Source of the DNA: Luidia sarsii
Taxonomy: Eukaryota > Echinodermata > Asteroidea > Paxillosida > Luidiidae
Assembly (NCBI GenBank): GCA_949987565.1
Contig: OX465111.1
Location: 8,251,467-8,315,466 of the forward strand
Length of the DNA stretch: 64,000 nucleotides
Direction: 5' to 3'
The first letter of the stretch is position 1. Every line of letters starts with the position of its first letter. Of the stretch, positions 46,801 to 50,581 are shown piece after piece. Position numbers and translations under genes: made by a program. The notes beneath the pieces were generated by a model. It searched no databases. It was not told where the DNA came from and saw only the letters and a list, made by a program, of their open reading frames with translations.

Positions 46801-49676
46801 ATAAGTCATTGACCTAAATTGGATGGTCCACCTGATAGAATTGAGGATGCATCGTAACTCAACTTACGATGGAAAACCCATTGTAAGTTATGGGTAGAAT
46901 AAATTCTGCCCAATGCTAATCGTCTTGTGATTGATCGTAAGTTGCATACAATGAGTTTGATGAAATCAACTGCTGGTGTCAAATCTTAGTCCAGTCAAAT
47001 ACATTTTGCTATTTAATTGAATTGATTAAAAGTGATCAATGGCTAAATCCTTCTGACTTACACTCCTAAACAAGCAAATATTTGGGAAGGGCCCAACCTA
47101 AAGGTCGGCTAGTTCAGGCAGTAGAGCACTGGTACTTTAAGCAAGAGTCAAAGTCCAGTAAAATTGTATTTAAATTCAAACAAACGGAAGGAAAGCTGAC
47201 TGGAAAATCGTTAAAAAAATGGAAAAATGGAAAAATAAATTTGACTCAACCCAGACTTGAACCCGAGACATCCCATTTAACACACCAGGGGCCGATTTCG
47301 CAAAACTCATGTATACATCTTAGATGGTTACAACATGGCTGATTGGCTGTTTTGGCTAACAGTTTTGTCTGCTTAAATCGTGTCGGTTACTACTTTGCTG
47401 TATATGGTTTTGCTGTGTAAATGAGGAAATAATATACTTAAACATTTTGCCTTTTGGCAAAACATTTTGTTTGTGAATTTTATGAGTGAAAATTTGACAA
47501 GAATTTGTTCAGCCGCGTTGCTATAGAAGTTGAGATGAATACGTCTCGGTTTTGTTGAAATGGATCTTAGAATGCGTCTTGACATACACCATGTAGGACA
47601 AGTTACCCTTCAAAGACACTTCTTCGCATTTTGTGAAATCGACCGCAATGTTGTTCCCTACGCCTGCAGTGAGGAGACATAGGCCTATGACAAGGGCTAG
47701 CACTTCATTACCTGACCATGCATTTACTGTACCAGATGCTATTTGGGTGAATTCTGAACCCAGTCCATGGCAGTGGAGCACTGGGAAGTTAAACCAGAGA
47801 TTTAAGCTCCAATGTCGGACCAGTACAACTGTCTTTAGCTGTGTTTCCACTGGACAAAAATTTAACCGAGACGATGGTTAAATTTCTAATGGTCAAATTC
47901 GACCGTTGTTCCCACTTGGGACTTTTGAGTCGGTCAATCTAACCGAGACGATGGTATCAGTCGGATACACCGTACAATAGATCAATTAAATCAACGTACA
48001 GTACATACATTTAGCACACAACACAAAGCAGACGCTGTGCACAGTGCATGCATATGTTACCGTACGTCACAGGCCAGATGTGGTTTTTCACTGATTTGGT
48101 TGGCCGGTAAAAGTAATTATTTGGCTAGGTTAAAGTAACCGAGAGGAAATTTAACTGGGCCGTTTCCACTGGACTTAAAATGAGAAAAGTAACCATCGTC
48201 TCGGTTACTTTGTAAAGCTCCATGCTTTGACCTAATTAAGACCAGTGGAAACGCGGCTTTTGCGACTGATGAGACATTCGGGGAAGCCTTTCCTACCTTG
48301 ATCTCCTGGACCTGTGCGGGGATCTCCTCTGTCTGGGTGGCGATGATGGGGATCTGCTTCGTCTGACTGACCTACTGTCTCTAGCTGAACTAGGCCTGCT
48401 GGGAGGCACGCCGGAGGGAGGCTTGGGTGACGTGCCTCTCTGCCTCTGAGGATGGCCGTGCCTGGACGTCTGACCCCTGGAGGCTGACCTGGCTGACCTA
48501 GGGTCGGGTGAGCGGCTTCGCCGGGCTCTACGAGGGGGTCGAGGGGAGCGGCTGCGTCGCCGCGGCGACCGACTGCGTCTCCTTGGCGACCGATCTCTCG
48601 TCGGTGGCGACCTCCTTCTTGGTGGGGGCGACCTCCTTGACGAATGAGGATGGGATCTGGAGGGCGGAGGGATTCTTGAGGCGGATGTACTCTGCTGAAA
48701 TCGCCCAGGGTCACTTCTGAAAGATAACAGAAAATGGGAGTAAACAAAAATTGGCTTTTATACCAAGTCTCCAAAAGACGAGTACACACTGCCTGAAACA
48801 CTGAGATATCAGCTCTTTTCAGAGCCACCATGCAAACCTTCGAATATCATCTGGCTTTTATAGTGGTGCTGTCTTTGAGAAAGGTCCTGCTAGGATCGAA
48901 ACTTCAGTCCCTCTACATTTGTGGAGATTTGCATTTTTGCCACTGAAGTAAGAAAGTAAGAAAGCTTTTTCATGTTGAAATGTCAGGCCCTGGGTCATTT
49001 AACCCCTTGACACTGGGATTAATTTAGTGCCAATGGCTAATATTGGCCATCATAGTGACATTCGAATCTACCTTTAAACAATTAGAATCAATAATCTTTG
49101 CAATTTCAAAATGATATTGACAGACCTGTTTAACTCTTGTTTATCCTCCTTGTATCTCTGGAATCTGTCAGTTTCATCAGGGACGTCTCCATAACGTCCC
49201 TGGCTACCCATTCGCCTCTCGTCTCCATAAAAGTCCCTGTAGGCATCCCAGTTGGGTTCCTGAAAGTCTCCGGCCCGATCCAGCTGCCAATGGTCGGGGT
49301 AGAACTGGCCGGGAAGCCGTTCTTCCCCAGGTGGGTGCGTGAAGGCAGCCAAGCCGGAAGGACCGTGGGGGGCCGGGGGTCTGTGGGGAGGGGCACCGGG
49401 AGGAGGCACTCGGGGAGGATGCTGAGATGGGTAACCATGGTGACTGGGCGGCGGGCAGGGAGGAAACAGTGGCGGTGGGTAATCCCCTCCTCGGAAAGGT
49501 CCGAAACCAGCCCCGGAGCCAGTCTGGTCTCGTGGGTCCAGGAAAGTTGGCGGCACTTGATGGGGACCTGGGATTTGTTGCTGGTGTTGGAGTCCTGGCT
49601 CAGTACCTATCGGAGGCTGCTGAATGCTCATATTAGGAGGACCACCGTGGAGGGCAGTGTTTGGATTGGAAGCCAT
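22732..49676 (-). CDS. DROSHA: Ribonuclease 3 (Drosha), whole coding span, 25 coding exons
   Basis: Class II RNase III; in animals it works in the nucleus with DGCR8/Pasha to cut primary microRNA hairpins. Joined exons (minus strand, high to low): 49676-49126, 48716-48297, 46700-46557, 45171-44967, 44381-44234, 42813-42671, 42018-41851, 40716-40558, 40047-39736, 39278-39136, 37813-37606, 37142-37035, 36322-36184, 35537-35417, 34025-33926, 32983-32765, 32231-32178, 31981-31878, 31524-31419, 30681-30534, 29612-29530, 28879-28776, 27414-27322, 25317-25271, 22871-22732. Every junction is GT-AG and phase-consistent; the total is 4167 nt, 1388 residues plus stop, near the family norm. Seen: Pro-rich 1-183, RS-rich 184-372, acidic linker about 490-520, C544/C546/H557 metal cluster, RNase IIIa signature E978/D982 with E1054, RNase IIIb signature E1156/D1160 with D1230/E1233, dsRBD about 1270-1348. 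No frameshift or missing catalytic residue was seen, so I infer an active enzyme. The acceptor of the sixth exon is the only ambiguous junction. Confidence 0.96.
22985..23170 (-). mobile_element. tRNA-derived SINE (third family), intron copy
   Basis: The reverse complement has GCTGGTTCAAACCCTACC as B-box and the CACTGAGCATGCAGTG body word on the plus strand, as at 19361-19700. It lies in the last DROSHA intron. Confidence 0.6.
23280..23410. mobile_element. Inverted pair of Penelope-like terminal motifs
   Basis: Minus-oriented CCTAACAGGACCTTTCTCAA at 23318 and plus-oriented CTTTCAGAAAGGTCCCGCTA at 23363 face each other across a short A-rich spacer, forming a long hairpin. Confidence 0.7.
23411..24670. 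other. DROSHA last intron, unassigned
   Basis: No exon recognised. TTTGACAGG/ACCTGTCAG words near 24440-24500 are locally inverted. Confidence 0.35.
24671..24860. mobile_element. Penelope-like tail fragment with inverted partner
   Basis: GGCCTGACATTTCGATCCCA followed by GCAGGACCTTTCTC is the minus-oriented terminal motif, followed by the reverse of the element's 3' text. CATTCTGCTTTTATGAAAGG at 24823 is a plus-oriented remnant. Confidence 0.65.
25080..25230 (-). mobile_element. tRNA-like SINE, copy near DROSHA exon 24
   Basis: On the minus strand it reads GGGCTGGATAGCTGAGGTGA and the B-box-like GGGCTCAAGTCCCAG, preceded by GACTGGCGCCATTG. Its edge is about 45 bases from the exon 24 donor. 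Confidence 0.75.
25271..25317 (-). CDS. DROSHA: DROSHA coding exon 24, 47-bp micro-exon: dsRBD last helix (1327-1343)
   Basis: Acceptor ACTCTTCAG at 25318, donor AACT then GTAAGT at 25270. It encodes [15 protein letters not shown], the C-terminal dsRBD helix (QQAEMGAAMDALEK in vertebrates). A tRNA-like SINE copy begins about 45 bases downstream of the donor. Confidence 0.92.
25395..25930. repeat. Degenerate GAGTCCAAGTC minisatellite
   Basis: Irregular repeats of GAGTCCAAGTC, GAGTCTGAGTC and AAGTCCTGAGT across about 500 bases. The same sequence type occurs at 29645-29850, 37955-38070 and 49875-50045. Confidence 0.8.
26575..26700. repeat. Dispersed relative of the 133-bp tandem unit
   Basis: CAGCATGTCTACATAGGAGATT, CACCTACTAGCACTCC and GGAATACAGGAATTTAG match 7246-7620 in order. 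Confidence 0.7.
27322..27414 (-). CDS. DROSHA: DROSHA coding exon 23: dsRBD beta strands (1296-1327)
   Basis: Acceptor TGTCACAG at 27415, donor TCCAA then GTAAGT at 27321. It encodes [20 protein letters not shown] then LGTGCAS, the three-strand sheet of the double-stranded RNA-binding domain. Confidence 0.93.
27655..27730 (+). mobile_element. tRNA-like SINE fragment
   Basis: GGGAATGCCACCGCCTAAGG then GCTGGATAGCTCCGATGG and TAAGAGCACTGGTAC: the 3' tRNA-like segment of the main family. Confidence 0.7.
28100..28640. repeat. Copy of the palindrome-family repeat, interrupted by a MITE
   Basis: AAGGCTTTGCATGGTG to AAGGTCCC (28110-28179) and AGAAGAGGTATGGTTC to CATCATCAGG (28559-28633) are the two halves of one repeat; 28184-28554 was inserted between them. 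The right half contains a minus-strand CTGATGA core with a small stem (28601-28632). Confidence 0.85.
28184..28554. mobile_element. 371-bp TTAA MITE with about 20-bp TIRs
   Basis: It starts AGCCCCTACACAACATTGGT and ends ACCAATGTTGTGTAGGGGGT, so the TIRs are about 20 bases with one or two mismatches. It is flanked by TTAA at 28180-28183 and 28555-28558. TTAA duplications are known for piggyBac and Kolobok transposons. A second copy lies at about 33315-33592. Confidence 0.9.
28776..28879 (-). CDS. DROSHA: DROSHA coding exon 22: linker to dsRBD (1262-1296)
   Basis: Acceptor CTCATAG at 28880, donor TACAA then GTGAGT at 28775. It encodes [20 protein letters not shown] and EPDVPQYK, nearly identical to vertebrate Drosha and the first helix of the dsRBD. 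Confidence 0.96.
28880..29395. other. DROSHA intron, unassigned
   Basis: No feature recognised between the exon 22 acceptor side and exon 21. Confidence 0.3.
29530..29612 (-). CDS. DROSHA: DROSHA coding exon 21: end of RNase IIIb (1234-1261)
   Basis: Acceptor TTGGCAG at 29613, donor CTCAAG then GTAAGT at 29529. It encodes [15 protein letters not shown] and VCFFPRLK, equivalent to SFIAALYID...VCFFPRLK. Confidence 0.95.
29645..29850. repeat. GAGTCCAAGTC-type minisatellite, second site
   Basis: GAGTCACAAGTCACATC, GAGTCCAGGTCC and CCAAGTCCAAGTC units, degenerate; same type as 25395-25930. Confidence 0.75.
30105..30360 (+). mobile_element. tRNA-like SINE, near full length
   Basis: It has the 5' part (GCTGCGTCTACATTGTGTGA, CTGCTGTAGCCAGGTTTACA), the middle GATCCTTGGAGATATACG, GCTTCTGGCTGG, and the tRNA-like 3' part (GGATAAGAGCGCTAGTAC). 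It lies in the intron between DROSHA exons 20 and 21. Confidence 0.75.
30534..30681 (-). CDS. DROSHA: DROSHA coding exon 20: RNase IIIb (1185-1234)
   Basis: Acceptor CTGTCAG at 30682, donor AGAAG then GTTAGG at 30533. It encodes [20 protein letters not shown] and KLLADLLE; D1230 and E1233 are the C-terminal acidic residues of the IIIb active site. Confidence 0.96.
30720..31418. other. DROSHA intron, unassigned
   Basis: Overlapping short frames only; no element recognised. Confidence 0.3.
31419..31524 (-). CDS. DROSHA: DROSHA coding exon 19: RNase IIIb signature (1149-1184)
   Basis: Acceptor TTTTGCAG at 31525, donor CTGTCA then GTGAGT at 31418. It carries [13 protein letters not shown] with E1156 and D1160, then [11 protein letters not shown], the IIIb catalytic signature. 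Confidence 0.97.
31575..31860. repeat. Degenerate GAGGTTGRNNTGAATACCT repeat
   Basis: GAGGTTG followed by AATACCT recurs roughly every 25-35 bases between exons 18 and 19 (GAGGTTGGCATGAATACC and similar). It appears to be an old minisatellite. Confidence 0.6.
31878..31981 (-). CDS. DROSHA: DROSHA coding exon 18: start of RNase IIIb (1115-1149)
   Basis: Acceptor CGCTCAG at 31982, donor ACAAG then GTACTC at 31877. It encodes [19 protein letters not shown], matching [19 protein letters not shown] of vertebrates. The acceptor chosen keeps the exact vertebrate spacing; the alternative CTGCAG nine bases inside would lose three residues. Confidence 0.94.
32110..32160 (-). mobile_element. Penelope-like terminal motif fragment
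   Basis: GACCTGATGTTCTGATCCTT then ACAGGACCTTTTTAAAAGG: a diverged minus-oriented copy of the conserved terminal hairpin. Confidence 0.55.
32178..32231 (-). CDS. DROSHA: DROSHA coding exon 17, 54-bp micro-exon (1097-1114)
   Basis: Acceptor TCTCTCAG at 32232, donor CTACAG then GTAACT at 32177. It encodes 18 residues ([18 protein letters not shown]), collinear with the IIIa-IIIb linker of vertebrate Drosha. The frame and length fit exactly between its neighbours. Confidence 0.9.
32395..32715. repeat. GTAGCCAGGCA minisatellite (about 9-11-bp units)
   Basis: More than 25 units of GTAGCCAGG, GTAGCAAGG and GTGGCCGGG between DROSHA exons 16 and 17. The minus strand is open in all frames (Leu-Pro-Gly-Tyr type) only because of the repeat. 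Confidence 0.93.
32765..32983 (-). CDS. DROSHA: DROSHA coding exon 16: end of RNase IIIa (1024-1096)
   Basis: Acceptor AAATCCAG at 32984, donor CTGCAG then GTAACT at 32764. It encodes [19 protein letters not shown] and [15 protein letters not shown]1054 is the third acidic catalytic position of IIIa. A GTAGCCAGG-type tandem array begins about 50 bases downstream. Confidence 0.96.
33315..33592. mobile_element. TTAA MITE, second copy
   Basis: It begins GAAGCCCCTACACAACATTG and ends CCAACGTTGTGATGGGGCTT followed by TAAG. The inside shares GTTCACAGATTTACATG and GAAATATTT words with 28184-28554 in the reverse sense, and is internally deleted. Confidence 0.75.
33626..33715 (+). mobile_element. tRNA-like SINE head with intact A and B boxes
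   Basis: 33638-33708 folds as a tRNA: the D arm AGCTC/GGAGC encloses AGGTGGTA, and the T arm CGGG/CCCG encloses TTCAAGT. The B box GGTTCAAGTCC is perfect. The acceptor strands pair poorly and no CCA-proximal symmetry is seen, so this is a SINE promoter and not a functional tRNA. Confidence 0.8.
33926..34025 (-). CDS. DROSHA: DROSHA coding exon 15: RNase IIIa (990-1023)
   Basis: Acceptor CACTCAG at 34026, donor GCAAAG then GTGAGT at 33925. It encodes [18 protein letters not shown] and [13 protein letters not shown], near-identical to the vertebrate protein. Confidence 0.95.
34035..35160. other. DROSHA intron (exons 14-15), mostly unassigned
   Basis: A plus-oriented terminal-motif fragment (TTTTAGAAAGGTCCTCC) lies at 34622. 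ACATGTACATGTA words at 34915-34970 are local palindromes. Confidence 0.4.
35165..35315. repeat. ACTTACGATG-type dispersed repeat, copy 2
   Basis: TTCACAAAGCCTTACGACTC at the left and TGGTGAAATCAACCACAGG at the right, with internal CACGATGGATAACCCATC. Same family as 8266-8400. Confidence 0.65.
35417..35537 (-). CDS. DROSHA: DROSHA coding exon 14: RNase IIIa signature (950-990)
   Basis: Acceptor GCTGCAG at 35538, donor ACAAG then GTTAGT at 35416. It carries the RNase III signature [13 protein letters not shown] with E978 and D982, metal-binding catalytic positions of the IIIa domain. Confidence 0.97.
35950..36178 (+). repeat. Dispersed repeat abutting DROSHA exon 13 donor
   Basis: GTGGGTGGATTTCCACTGTC, GGCCTGTGAGACATGCCAG, CCCTTGATCGACCAAAG and GTTACAATCTCAAATTGTC also occur in order at 41095-41290 and, inverted, at 45365-45580. 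It ends a few bases from the exon 13 donor at 36183. Confidence 0.75.
36184..36322 (-). CDS. DROSHA: DROSHA coding exon 13: RNase IIIa (904-950)
   Basis: Acceptor TTTTGCAG at 36323, donor AAAG then GTGAGC at 36183. It encodes [18 protein letters not shown] and [13 protein letters not shown], the AMTHPS motif of RNase III domains. A dispersed repeat (about 35960-36175) ends almost at this donor. Confidence 0.95.
36725..36965 (-). mobile_element. tRNA-like SINE plus shared SINE tail
   Basis: The minus-oriented main SINE family (ACCTGAGCTATCAAACCC, TAGTCAACTATCTTTGCC, GGGCACCAGTCAGAAGC) is followed by GTGCTTCTATAATAAGGCAC and TATAATGATAGTATGGGAC. This tail is also found at 9105-9175, so the two families share a 3' end or are nested. 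Confidence 0.7.
37035..37142 (-). CDS. DROSHA: DROSHA coding exon 12: entry to RNase IIIa (868-903)
   Basis: Acceptor ACTTCTAG at 37143, donor CTGAAG then GTTTGC at 37034. It encodes [18 protein letters not shown] and [11 protein letters not shown], the first helix of RNase IIIa (IGYxFxDRxLL). Confidence 0.94.
37220..37505. repeat. Dispersed repeat, copy 2 (DROSHA intron)
   Basis: Same family as 21170-21470 (TCAAGTTCAGTGAGTGGACA, GGGCAGACCTGTCAC, AGATGCGAGTCTACGAT). It lies between coding exons 11 and 12 and includes a C11 run at about 37357. Confidence 0.7.
37606..37813 (-). CDS. DROSHA: DROSHA coding exon 11: connector helix (798-867)
   Basis: Acceptor TCCACCAG at 37814, donor TGTCAG then GTGAGC at 37605. 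It encodes [19 protein letters not shown], a Lys/Glu-rich coiled segment ([14 protein letters not shown]) and GIGSDVCQ. This is the long connector helix between the central domain and RNase IIIa. Confidence 0.95.
38077..38592 (+). mobile_element. Kolobok-like DNA transposon, non-autonomous, carrying a THAP fragment
   Basis: TTAA at 38073-38076 and 38593-38596 flank a 516-bp element. It begins AGGGCAACTAAAATGGTTTT and ends AAAACCGTTTTAGTTGCCCT followed by T. The inside encodes on the plus strand a THAP-type zinc finger N terminus (38240-38355; [26 protein letters not shown]). TTAA duplication plus a THAP domain is the known hallmark of the Kolobok superfamily; P elements also have THAP but make 8-bp duplications. 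No catalytic domain remains. Confidence 0.8.
38210..38434 (+). pseudogene. THAP zinc-finger fragment of a transposase
   Basis: The 74-codon frame starts [15 protein letters not shown]. It shows C-x4-C (CNVGGC), a basic/aromatic stretch [11 protein letters not shown] and RRNWV as in THAP domains. The second metal pair (C-x2-H) appears only as CSVH directly after NWV, so about 25-30 residues of the normal domain are missing; this is an internally deleted domain. It lies inside the Kolobok-like element antisense to DROSHA. Confidence 0.7.
39136..39278 (-). CDS. DROSHA: DROSHA coding exon 10: central domain (751-798)
   Basis: Acceptor TTTCTCAG at 39279, donor AGAGA then GTGAGT at 39135. It encodes [13 protein letters not shown] and [17 protein letters not shown], which aligns with the [25 protein letters not shown] segment of vertebrate Drosha. 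Confidence 0.95.
39400..39595 (-). mobile_element. tRNA-like SINE, intron 9-10 of DROSHA
   Basis: Minus orientation: CACCTGAGCTATTCAGCCC, GGGACTTGCACCCAAGACC, GTAAGCTATCTTTGCCAGGG and GCACCAGTCGAAAGTATTC. A Penelope-like terminal fragment follows at 39657-39695. Confidence 0.75.
39736..40047 (-). CDS. DROSHA: DROSHA coding exon 9: central domain (647-750)
   Basis: Acceptor TTTGTGCAG at 40048, donor GGCAAG then GTGAGG at 39735. It encodes [37 protein letters not shown] and [15 protein letters not shown], all family landmarks. The upstream intron contains four tandem units that copy this acceptor (40085-40500). Confidence 0.95.
40085..40500. repeat. 106-114-bp tandem array copying the DROSHA exon 9 acceptor
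   Basis: CAGATCACCCC recurs at about 40097, 40203 and 40315, with CAAATCACCCC at about 40428. Each unit also holds a plus-strand ATTCTGCAG/ATTCTGTAG-like word followed by CAGGCAAG, i.e. on the minus strand CTTGCCTG, pyrimidines, an AG and AATTTC. This matches the true exon 9 junction (TGCAG then AATTTCTCGGTGAA). Confidence 0.85.
40558..40716 (-). CDS. DROSHA: DROSHA coding exon 8: central domain (594-646)
   Basis: Acceptor TTTCAG at 40717, donor CCGGAG then GTACGG at 40557. It encodes [17 protein letters not shown] and [12 protein letters not shown], a very conserved stretch of the Drosha central (platform/PAZ-like) domain. Confidence 0.95.
40830..41059. other. DROSHA intron, unassigned
   Basis: No feature recognised; the word TCAGTGAGCAGTTTGCAACA at 40992 recurs near other Penelope-like tails. 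Confidence 0.3.
41060..41295 (+). repeat. Same dispersed repeat, copy 2
   Basis: GTGAAGATAGTGGGTGGATT, CCGGCAACCACTGGGCAGTG and CAATACACTGTCTTGCGTGG in the intron between exons 7 and 8. Confidence 0.7.
41605..41775 (+). mobile_element. tRNA-like SINE, 5' part
   Basis: GCTGCATCCACTTTGTGCGA, CTGCTGTAGCTCAGTTTACA, GGGGCGAGATCCCTGGAGAT and GCTTCTGACTGGCGCCCCC: the best preserved 5' segment. It stops before the tRNA-like 3' part. Confidence 0.75.
41851..42018 (-). CDS. DROSHA: DROSHA coding exon 7: central domain metal site (538-593)
   Basis: Acceptor TTTTGCAG at 42019, donor TTCCTG then GTCAGA at 41850. It encodes [14 protein letters not shown] and [11 protein letters not shown]544, C546 and H557 match the CxC...H zinc ligands known in the human central domain. 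It ends in STNFL, in phase 0. Confidence 0.95.
42195..42290 (+). mobile_element. tRNA-like SINE fragment
   Basis: GGAAAAGCCACCATCTAAGG then GACAAGAAAGCTCAGATTG, TAAGAGGGCTGATAC and GATTCAAGTTACAGTCC: a diverged 3' segment. Confidence 0.55.
42671..42813 (-). CDS. DROSHA: DROSHA coding exon 6: acidic linker (490-537)
   Basis: The donor GGGGAG then GTAAGT at 42670 is clear. The exon encodes [13 protein letters not shown] followed by [25 protein letters not shown] (written here as the joined pieces [14 protein letters not shown] and [11 protein letters not shown]), the acidic patch and following helix of the family. Two acceptors fit phase: 42814 (ATGTTAG) or 42793 (TACTTTAG), differing by 21 bases (7 residues). 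I chose the first because of its better pyrimidine tract. Confidence 0.85.
42950..43140 (+). mobile_element. tRNA-like SINE, near full length
   Basis: GCTGCATCCACTTTGTGTGA, TGTAGCCAGGTTTACAACAA, GATCCCTGGAGGTACAC, GCCATCTAAGGGCTGCACAG and GTAAGAGCAATGGTAC, in the intron between exons 5 and 6. Confidence 0.75.
43270..44135. repeat. 36-bp minisatellite, about 23 copies
   Basis: Unit GAATACGTTGCCTGGGAACT then GGAATCTCAGATTGTG. Because the period is a multiple of three, long open frames run on both strands (plus: 12-residue [12 protein letters not shown]; minus: 12-residue [12 protein letters not shown]). They lack splice context and lie inside a DROSHA intron. Confidence 0.96.
44234..44381 (-). 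CDS. DROSHA: DROSHA coding exon 5 (441-490)
   Basis: Acceptor TTGGACAG at 44382, donor AAAG then GTGAGT at 44233. It encodes a predicted helical segment ([16 protein letters not shown]) aligning with the LRDLYDKFEEEL region of vertebrate Drosha. The following intron carries the 36-bp minisatellite at 43270-44130. Confidence 0.9.
44445..44605 (+). mobile_element. tRNA-like SINE, 5' part, diverged
   Basis: GCTGCATCCACTTTGTGCGA, TTGCATCTGAATGAAAAGGG and AATGCTTCTGCCTGG. Confidence 0.65.
44606..44940. repeat. Degenerate tandem repeat with AGTCTATGGAAGCCAC
   Basis: AGTCTATGGAAGCCAC (and AGTCTATGAAAGCCAC) recurs about every 70-80 bases with ATAGACATGTGT in the intron between exons 4 and 5. Confidence 0.65.
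44967..45171 (-). CDS. DROSHA: DROSHA coding exon 4 (372-440)
   Basis: Acceptor TTTTCTAG at 45172, donor AAAAG then GTGATC at 44966. It encodes a Gln/Glu/Lys linker ending in [15 protein letters not shown], matching the start of the central domain of animal Drosha (WVRCSP in vertebrates). Confidence 0.92.
45181..45359. other. DROSHA intron, unassigned
   Basis: It contains the word CACTTCGCACCGGGACC also seen, diverged, near other SINE ends; otherwise nothing. Confidence 0.3.
45360..45720 (-). repeat. Same dispersed repeat, copy 3, with (AC)n
   Basis: Inverted copy: GGCAACAATCGCACTTGTGG, GGGAGACATTGTGTTGACAT and GGAATTCCACCCACAGTC. A short (AC)n microsatellite lies at 45637-45655. Confidence 0.7.
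45721..46184. other. DROSHA intron, unassigned
   Basis: TCAAATGCACCTCAAATG and CCACCTCAAATGATTCCTGA resemble 36470-36545, indicating another dispersed repeat shared with the intron between exons 12 and 13. Confidence 0.4.
46185..46505 (-). mobile_element. Penelope-like element fragment in DROSHA intron
   Basis: The minus strand encodes [20 protein letters not shown] then [10 protein letters not shown] and a stop at 46382-46384. This matches the C terminus of the element at 57194-57646 (IESLGHRSNAVRLSREKMW, TIQPHGLNI). The 3' untranslated text follows to about 46190. It starts about 50 bases after the exon 3 donor. Confidence 0.85.
46557..46700 (-). CDS. DROSHA: DROSHA coding exon 3: end of RS-rich region (324-372)
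   Basis: Acceptor GTGATAG at 46701, donor AACAG then GTGGGC at 46556. It continues the RS-rich segment ([14 protein letters not shown], ending in RRRPGN) and keeps phase 2. The intron downstream stays open in the same frame and runs into a Penelope-like fragment, so intron retention would give a fused tail (see findings). Confidence 0.9.
46850..46985. repeat. ACTTACGATG-type dispersed repeat, copy 3
   Basis: GATGCATCGTAACTCAACTT, ACGATGGAAAACCCATTG, ATTGATCGTAAGTTGCAT and TTTGATGAAATCAACTGC, the same order as 35165-35315. Confidence 0.7.
47070..47300 (+). mobile_element. tRNA-like SINE fragment
   Basis: TTTGGGAAGGGCCCAACCTA, AAGGTCGGCTAGTTCAGGC and GTAGAGCACTGGTACTTTAA: a diverged tRNA-like segment in the intron between exons 2 and 3. 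Confidence 0.6.
47837..48258. mobile_element. TIR element (hAT-like MITE) beside DROSHA exon 2
   Basis: The left end AGCTGTGTTTCCACTGG is mirrored by CCAGTGGAAACGCGGCT at the right end. Subterminal AACCGAGACGATGG words occur in both orientations. The 422-bp size and TIR sequence resemble hAT-type MITEs, but I could not confirm an 8-bp target duplication. The right end is 38 bases from the exon 2 donor. Confidence 0.75.
48297..48716 (-). CDS. DROSHA: DROSHA coding exon 2: RS-rich domain (184-324)
   Basis: Acceptor CTTTCAG at 48717, donor CAAG then GTAGGA at 48296. It encodes many RS, SRSP and RRRS repeats over about 140 residues. In known Drosha proteins the RS-rich region carries the nuclear localisation and phosphorylation sites. 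A TIR element starts 39 bases downstream of the donor (47837-48258). Confidence 0.93.
48860..48960 (+). mobile_element. Penelope-like terminal motif (intron 1-2)
   Basis: TCTTTGAGAAAGGTCCTGCT then AGGATCGAAACTTCAG, a plus-oriented copy close to consensus, next to a minus copy of the GAGCC/ACCATGCAAACC palindrome-family repeat (48795-48840). Confidence 0.75.
49126..49676 (-). CDS. DROSHA: DROSHA coding exon 1: start codon and Pro-rich N terminus (residues 1-184)
   Basis: ATG at 49676 is preceded by acceptor CCCAG at 49698 and an in-frame run without stops. Residues 1-150 are rich in Pro, Gly, Gln and His (PPxF, HPPR and GPSG type runs), then a Tyr/Arg/Asp-rich stretch ending near KQELNR. The Pro-rich N terminus is typical of animal Drosha and dispensable for catalysis in known orthologues. 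The donor is AACAG then GTCTGTC, a weaker site than most here. Phase 2 at the end. Confidence 0.93.
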
Positions 49677-49754
49677 CCCTAGAGTGGCTCATTCAACCTG
49701 GGAAGTAAAAGAAACCAAGTCAACATAGATACAACTTGAATGTTTACATGGTGG

Positions 49755-50070
49755 AATTGTAACGCGGAAAGATTACGGTGATACAATACTAGTCATCTCT
49801 TTCAAGAAGGAGTACATGTACGACTCTGAGAAGAGCCAGTAACTCTTTTGTAAATTTTTAGACAGCTATTTTCCATGACTCGGACTCGGAGTATGTGAGT
49901 ATGCCTATCACTAGAAAATGTGATTCGAGAAAAACTGTCACAGTTGGAGAAAGTTTCCAAAACAGTATTGACATTGAAGGCAAATGATAAATTTATACTT
50001 GGAGATGGACTCAACCTGTATGACTCTGGGCTTGGACTCGACGCATTATTTTGTGACTTAAGTTAAATAC
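49755..50070. repeat. Palindrome-family repeat copy and GACTC minisatellite
   Basis: GATTACGGTGATACAATAC and GAAGAGCCAGTAACTC mark a diverged copy of the 17.7-kb repeat. GACTCGGACTCGGAG and GACTCTGGGCTTGGACTC words follow. Confidence 0.6.
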
Positions 50071-50402
50071 AAGTCTGCTAACATGAGAATCATTGTGCCT
50101 CAGTGCCAGGTAGATCAGGAAAATAGAAGACTTTTCCAAGCTATTTCACATAAGTCAGCCTTTCTGTCTTACTCTCTCGGGCTAACAAGTAACAATACAG
50201 TCAAGTCTATGGTCAAATTAAGAAGGAAAATTAAAAAAAGATGTCAACATGTTTGTAAATCTTATTTCTAATATAATAGTATAATTAATGTATCATTGTA
50301 GTACATGTATGTACAAAACCTCAGACTGTGAATGTAAACAATAATGCTATAGTTAGTACTAGTACTAGTAGACGTCTAAAATTGAATTGAAAAAAAAAAG
50401 CC

Positions 50403-50581
50403 CAGTGGCTGTTGTTACGGCAGTCGTCCGTGTGGTTCCCTGACTTGATTGTATTTCGTCAGCACTGCAGGCTGGTTGAACCAGTCTATTAGCTGATAGT
50501 CTGGTTCCAAGAGCTAAACATCCAGACAAACATCGTTAAGTCAGGGAACCACACGGACGACTGCCGTAACAACAGCCACTG
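50403..50581. mobile_element. 179-bp MITE with perfect 44-bp TIRs
   Basis: CAGTGGCTGTTGTTACGGCA begins both ends when read inward, and the inverted repeats match at all 44 positions. The internal 91 bases are unique. It sits in the 5'UTR intron of DROSHA, flanked by A-rich sequence, so the target duplication cannot be defined. Confidence 0.92.
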
